Of a stretch of 64,000 nt of DNA, positions 61,801-64,000 are shown one piece after another. Location: the NCBI GenBank assembly GCA_963576735.1, contig OY755177.1, forward strand, positions 19,840,001-19,904,000, in the 5' to 3' direction. The number at the start of each line of letters is the position of its first letter. The first letter of the stretch is position 1. This stretch comes from Bedellia somnulentella (taxonomy: Eukaryota > Arthropoda > Insecta > Lepidoptera > Bedelliidae). A program made the translations under genes and the position numbers. The notes below the pieces were generated by a model. The model saw nothing but the letters and a program-made list of their open reading frames with translations. It had not been told where the DNA came from and did no database searches.

Positions 61801-62883
61801 CATGCACGCCCCATAAGCAGAGAATGAGCTATCAGAAAAACCATGCAATTCTAAAGTTACGTAGTCACTCATAAGTGCGTGTCTTGGGATATCTAAATAA
61901 TTTAAAGTAAACCATTTTGTATAAAACGCTCGCCATTCGTCGGTAGTTTGCCATGGTAGCATTTCATCCCAGTCCATTTTACATTTCCATAATCGCTGGA
62001 TGAAACATTTCGCAATAATTAAAATTGGTCCTAAGAGACCTAGGGGGTCAAAAATGGAAGAAGCTGAGGATAAAATCTTTCGTTTAGTCAAAATTTCTGG
62101 TATCGGTTCGTCATTAAATTTATATTTTAAATTATCGGTTGTGCTACACCATTCAAGACCTAAAACTTTGTGAGTACCTTGACCTAATGAGGTTGGTGCT
62201 ATGTAGTTGTTGGTGACAGTAGAGTTGGTGACGGCGTTTAATATATCGGGAGAATTCGATTTCCATTTGCGTAAGTTGAAGTTAGCCGAGCGCAGGATTC
62301 GGTCTATCCTTACAGCTGTTTTAACTACCTGTTGCTTGTCATCGCCACCAAAAAGTAGGTCATCCATATAAAACTGGTTTCTAATCGTTCTCGACTCGGT
62401 CGAATATTTGTTTTCATTTTCGAGGGCTAATTGTAATAAACATCGGGTCGCAATATGTGGAGCTGATTTGAGACCAAAACTTAGTGTTTTTAATGTGTAT
62501 TTTTTTAATTCCTCGTTCTCATTCTCCCTCCAAAAAATGCATTGCAAGTTATAATGTTTAGGTTTTAAATAAATACATCTATACATTTTTTCAATGTCCG
62601 CGTTAATAACGTATGTATACTGGCGAAATCGTAAAAGAATGTTTGTCAATTCATCCTGCTTTATCTCGCCCTTGTATTGAATATCGTTCAGAGATAATCC
62701 GCTGTCTGTCTTGCAAGACGCGTCAAACACTACCCTAACCGGAGTAGTTGGTGAATCGCGCATAACAGCCTGGTGCGGTAAAAAATTGCAAAGCCTGTCG
62801 CAGCCGTCGAACTGCATCATATGACCAGCTTGCTCGAATTCTCGCATAAAGTTAATATATTTTTCTTTTAGAATAGCGTTGCT
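61801..62883 (-). CDS. BEL/Pao reverse transcriptase
   Basis: Minus-strand frame from the in-frame TGA at 62884-62886 onward: SNAILKEKYINFMREFEQAG, then VRVVFDASCKTDSGLSLNDI, YTYVINADIEKMYRCIYL, LKTLSFGLKSAPHIATR and the catalytic FYMDDLLFGG (YMDD at about 62358-62369). The connection region runs through LSSASSIFDPLGLLGPILII and LELHGFSDSSFSAYGACMV, after which the reading passes into the foreign insert and meets a stop at 61675. RT active site intact; the protein is cut before RNase H. Confidence 0.88.
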
Positions 62884-62886
62884 TCA

Positions 62887-63120
62887 AAATTTGTTTTCTA
62901 ATGCTCGAAACCTTTTATACGCAATGTGCCTAGATTTTCCTAAATTACTGGGAAGTGATTGGAGTGGAAGCTCTACCATGAAGTTACCATCAGACGTTCT
63001 TTGATGAGTTTTCATAAATATCTCCTCACAAATTTGGTCATCATCATGTGGTAATTTGGTCACTGAGTGTTCTCCATCCATTTCCAGTATAGAGTGAAGT
63101 TTTACGACATTACATCTCAA
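62887..63120 (-). pseudogene. BEL/Pao Pol, N-terminal RT extension
   Basis: Reads LPHDDDQICEEIFMKTHQRT and GNFMVELPLQSLPSNLGKSR to RALENKF, the segment just before RT in BEL/Pao polyproteins; a TGA at 62884-62886 then separates it from the RT frame, which continues in phase. No protease or Gag codons precede it, although the 5' LTR is only 55 bases away. Confidence 0.8.
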
Positions 63121-63175
63121 ACTCTGTGCAGCTATATTAGTAGATAGAGGCTGTGATCACGTCGGGGTCACCAAA

Positions 63176-63370
63176 TGTTTCTTCGTGAACGGGGCTGATG
63201 CGGGATGAGAAATCAAAGAGGGCGTGCTGTTCAGTCGAATGTATTTTACGAAGTGACAATCAAAGATAGATATAATCAATCATAGACAAATTATTCAAAT
63301 TATTTTTAAGAACGTGTAAACAGTATATAATTATAAGCAACCTCATTATACGACGTCAGCCATGCTGACA
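63176..63370 (-). repeat. 5' LTR of BEL/Pao element
   Basis: 195 bp, one difference from 55788-55982. Followed on the plus strand by CTCTC, the target duplication. Confidence 0.93.
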
Positions 63371-63934
63371 CTCTCTCTAACTAAGTGTTTACTAAATTGG
63401 CCCATATGCTTTTTGGCATACATTAAATTCTCAAACATGTATTGGCAAGGGACAGTTAAAATGCCAATATCTTTAAATTTTTCGCGCAACGAATACCTCG
63501 ACCTTAACATGTAGATAGATCGGATAGCTCGCTTTCGTAAGACAAAAACTTTATGAACATCAGCCGCTTTACCCCAAAATAAAATACCGTAAGACATAAT
63601 GCTATGAACATAACTGAAATAAACAATGCGAGATGTTTCTATGTCTGCAATTTCTCTAATATTACGCACGGCATACGCTACTGAGCTTAGTCTTTTAGAA
63701 AGTGTTAGTATATGGGGTCCCCATTGCAACTGAGAATCGATTGTTATCCCAAGGAATTTTGTCTCTTTAACTAATTCTACTTTTTCACTGTCAATAACAA
63801 TATTTGCATCAACTTGCCTAACATTCGGTAAAGTAAATTTAATACATTTAGTCTTTTATGCATTTGGAACCAGGTAATTTACAGTAAACTAGTGCAATAC
63901 TAGTGAGATAGCTTTATTTACATAAAATAATAAA
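63371..63934 (-). mobile_element. Jockey/CR1-like LINE, 5' half (split by BEL/Pao)
   Basis: Minus-strand frame from about 63860 downward: KFTLPNVRQVDANIVIDSEK, KETKFLGITIDSQLQWGPHI, then SKRLSSVAYAVRNIREIADI, YFSYVHSIMSYGILFWGKAA and QYMFENLMYAKKHMGQFSKH up to the BEL target duplication. It resumes at 55787. RT catalytic part absent (5'-truncated). Confidence 0.82.
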
Positions 63935-64000
63935 AATAAAATAAAATAAAATAATCATTTATTTCAAAATAAAAAGATAAATCTTTGTTTTTTGAACGTC
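63935..64000 (-). mobile_element. Start of another LINE 3' end (runs off window)
   Basis: (AAAAT)n followed by aatcatttatttcaaaataa and gataaatctttgttttttga, the same 3' end as 51850-51905, on the minus strand. The copy continues beyond the window. Confidence 0.7.

Larger units (their letters stand above)
55788..63370 (-). mobile_element. BEL/Pao LTR retrotransposon, defective, with nested insertions
   Basis: 7,583 bp between and including two 195-bp LTRs (55788-55982 and 63176-63370) on the minus strand. Target duplication CTCTC at 55783-55787 and 63371-63375. The primer-binding site TTTGGTGACCCCGACGTGAT directly follows the 5' LTR (63175 downward). Only pol remains: RT, part of RNase H and integrase. 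Gag and protease are missing, since the first recognisable pol codon lies only 55 bases inside the 5' LTR. A LINE splits it at 57227-60233 and another insert at about 60903-61800. Only one LTR difference was seen, so insertion was recent relative to this damage. Confidence 0.92.

Overview
The window looks like nuclear DNA of an insect, most probably a moth or butterfly. It is AT-rich, has no operons, and carries a Dong/R4-type LINE sitting in a (TAA)n tract (the clade was first described in the silkworm), Ty3/Gypsy and BEL/Pao LTR elements, a HARBI1-type remnant, a Helitron helicase tail and several tRNA-derived SINE families. I recognise no host protein-coding gene. Almost every long reading frame belongs to a transposable element, so the window is best read as an intergenic or intronic transposon graveyard with a few very young insertions.

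Layout. 1341-7154: a complete Ty3/Gypsy element (+) with 467-bp LTRs that I read as identical, a 4-bp target duplication (ATAT) and one uninterrupted gag-pol frame. 8628-12304: a related element on the minus strand with 486-bp LTRs read as identical and target duplication GTAT; an in-frame 2,070-bp deletion between two copies of a 10-bp repeat has fused gag to integrase and removed protease, RT and RNase H. The two are convergent and 1.5 kb apart. 12.7-20 kb: SINE and LINE-tail debris, one unidentified coding-like stretch and a mariner-type transposase tail. 20628-27784: a minus-strand LTR element with 584-bp LTRs (one difference seen) but a wrecked interior holding Gag pieces, a 26-bp minisatellite and LINE tails. 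31-35.6 kb: a PIF/Harbinger remnant, a foldback element and SINEs.

35695-39611: an apparently intact Dong/R4 LINE (1,200-residue ORF with RT, CCHC finger and restriction-like endonuclease) inserted in the (TAA)n tail of another LINE (39612-41058). 41.8-42.7 kb: tRNA-like repeats, one inside a perfect 39-bp inverted repeat. 45469-47322: a 5'-truncated RTE-like LINE with an open ORF. 51.3-53.8 kb: LINE pieces, a 32-bp-arm perfect palindrome, and a compact pair of palindromes holding CCAAT boxes and two CRE sites.

55196-64000 is a nested stack. A jockey/CR1-like LINE is split by a BEL/Pao element (195-bp LTRs, target duplication CTCTC). That element is split by a second LINE (target duplication CTACTCTT), which is split in turn by a Helitron-like block with tandem repeats, a PIF1-type helicase end and a 181-bp inverted repeat. 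The BEL element has also lost gag and protease and gained another insert in its RNase H region.

Functional picture: autonomous-looking elements (the gypsy at 1341 and the Dong LINE) lie near defective relatives that could only have moved using proteins supplied in trans. Sequence reading was by eye; identities, copy numbers and family names should be taken in that light.
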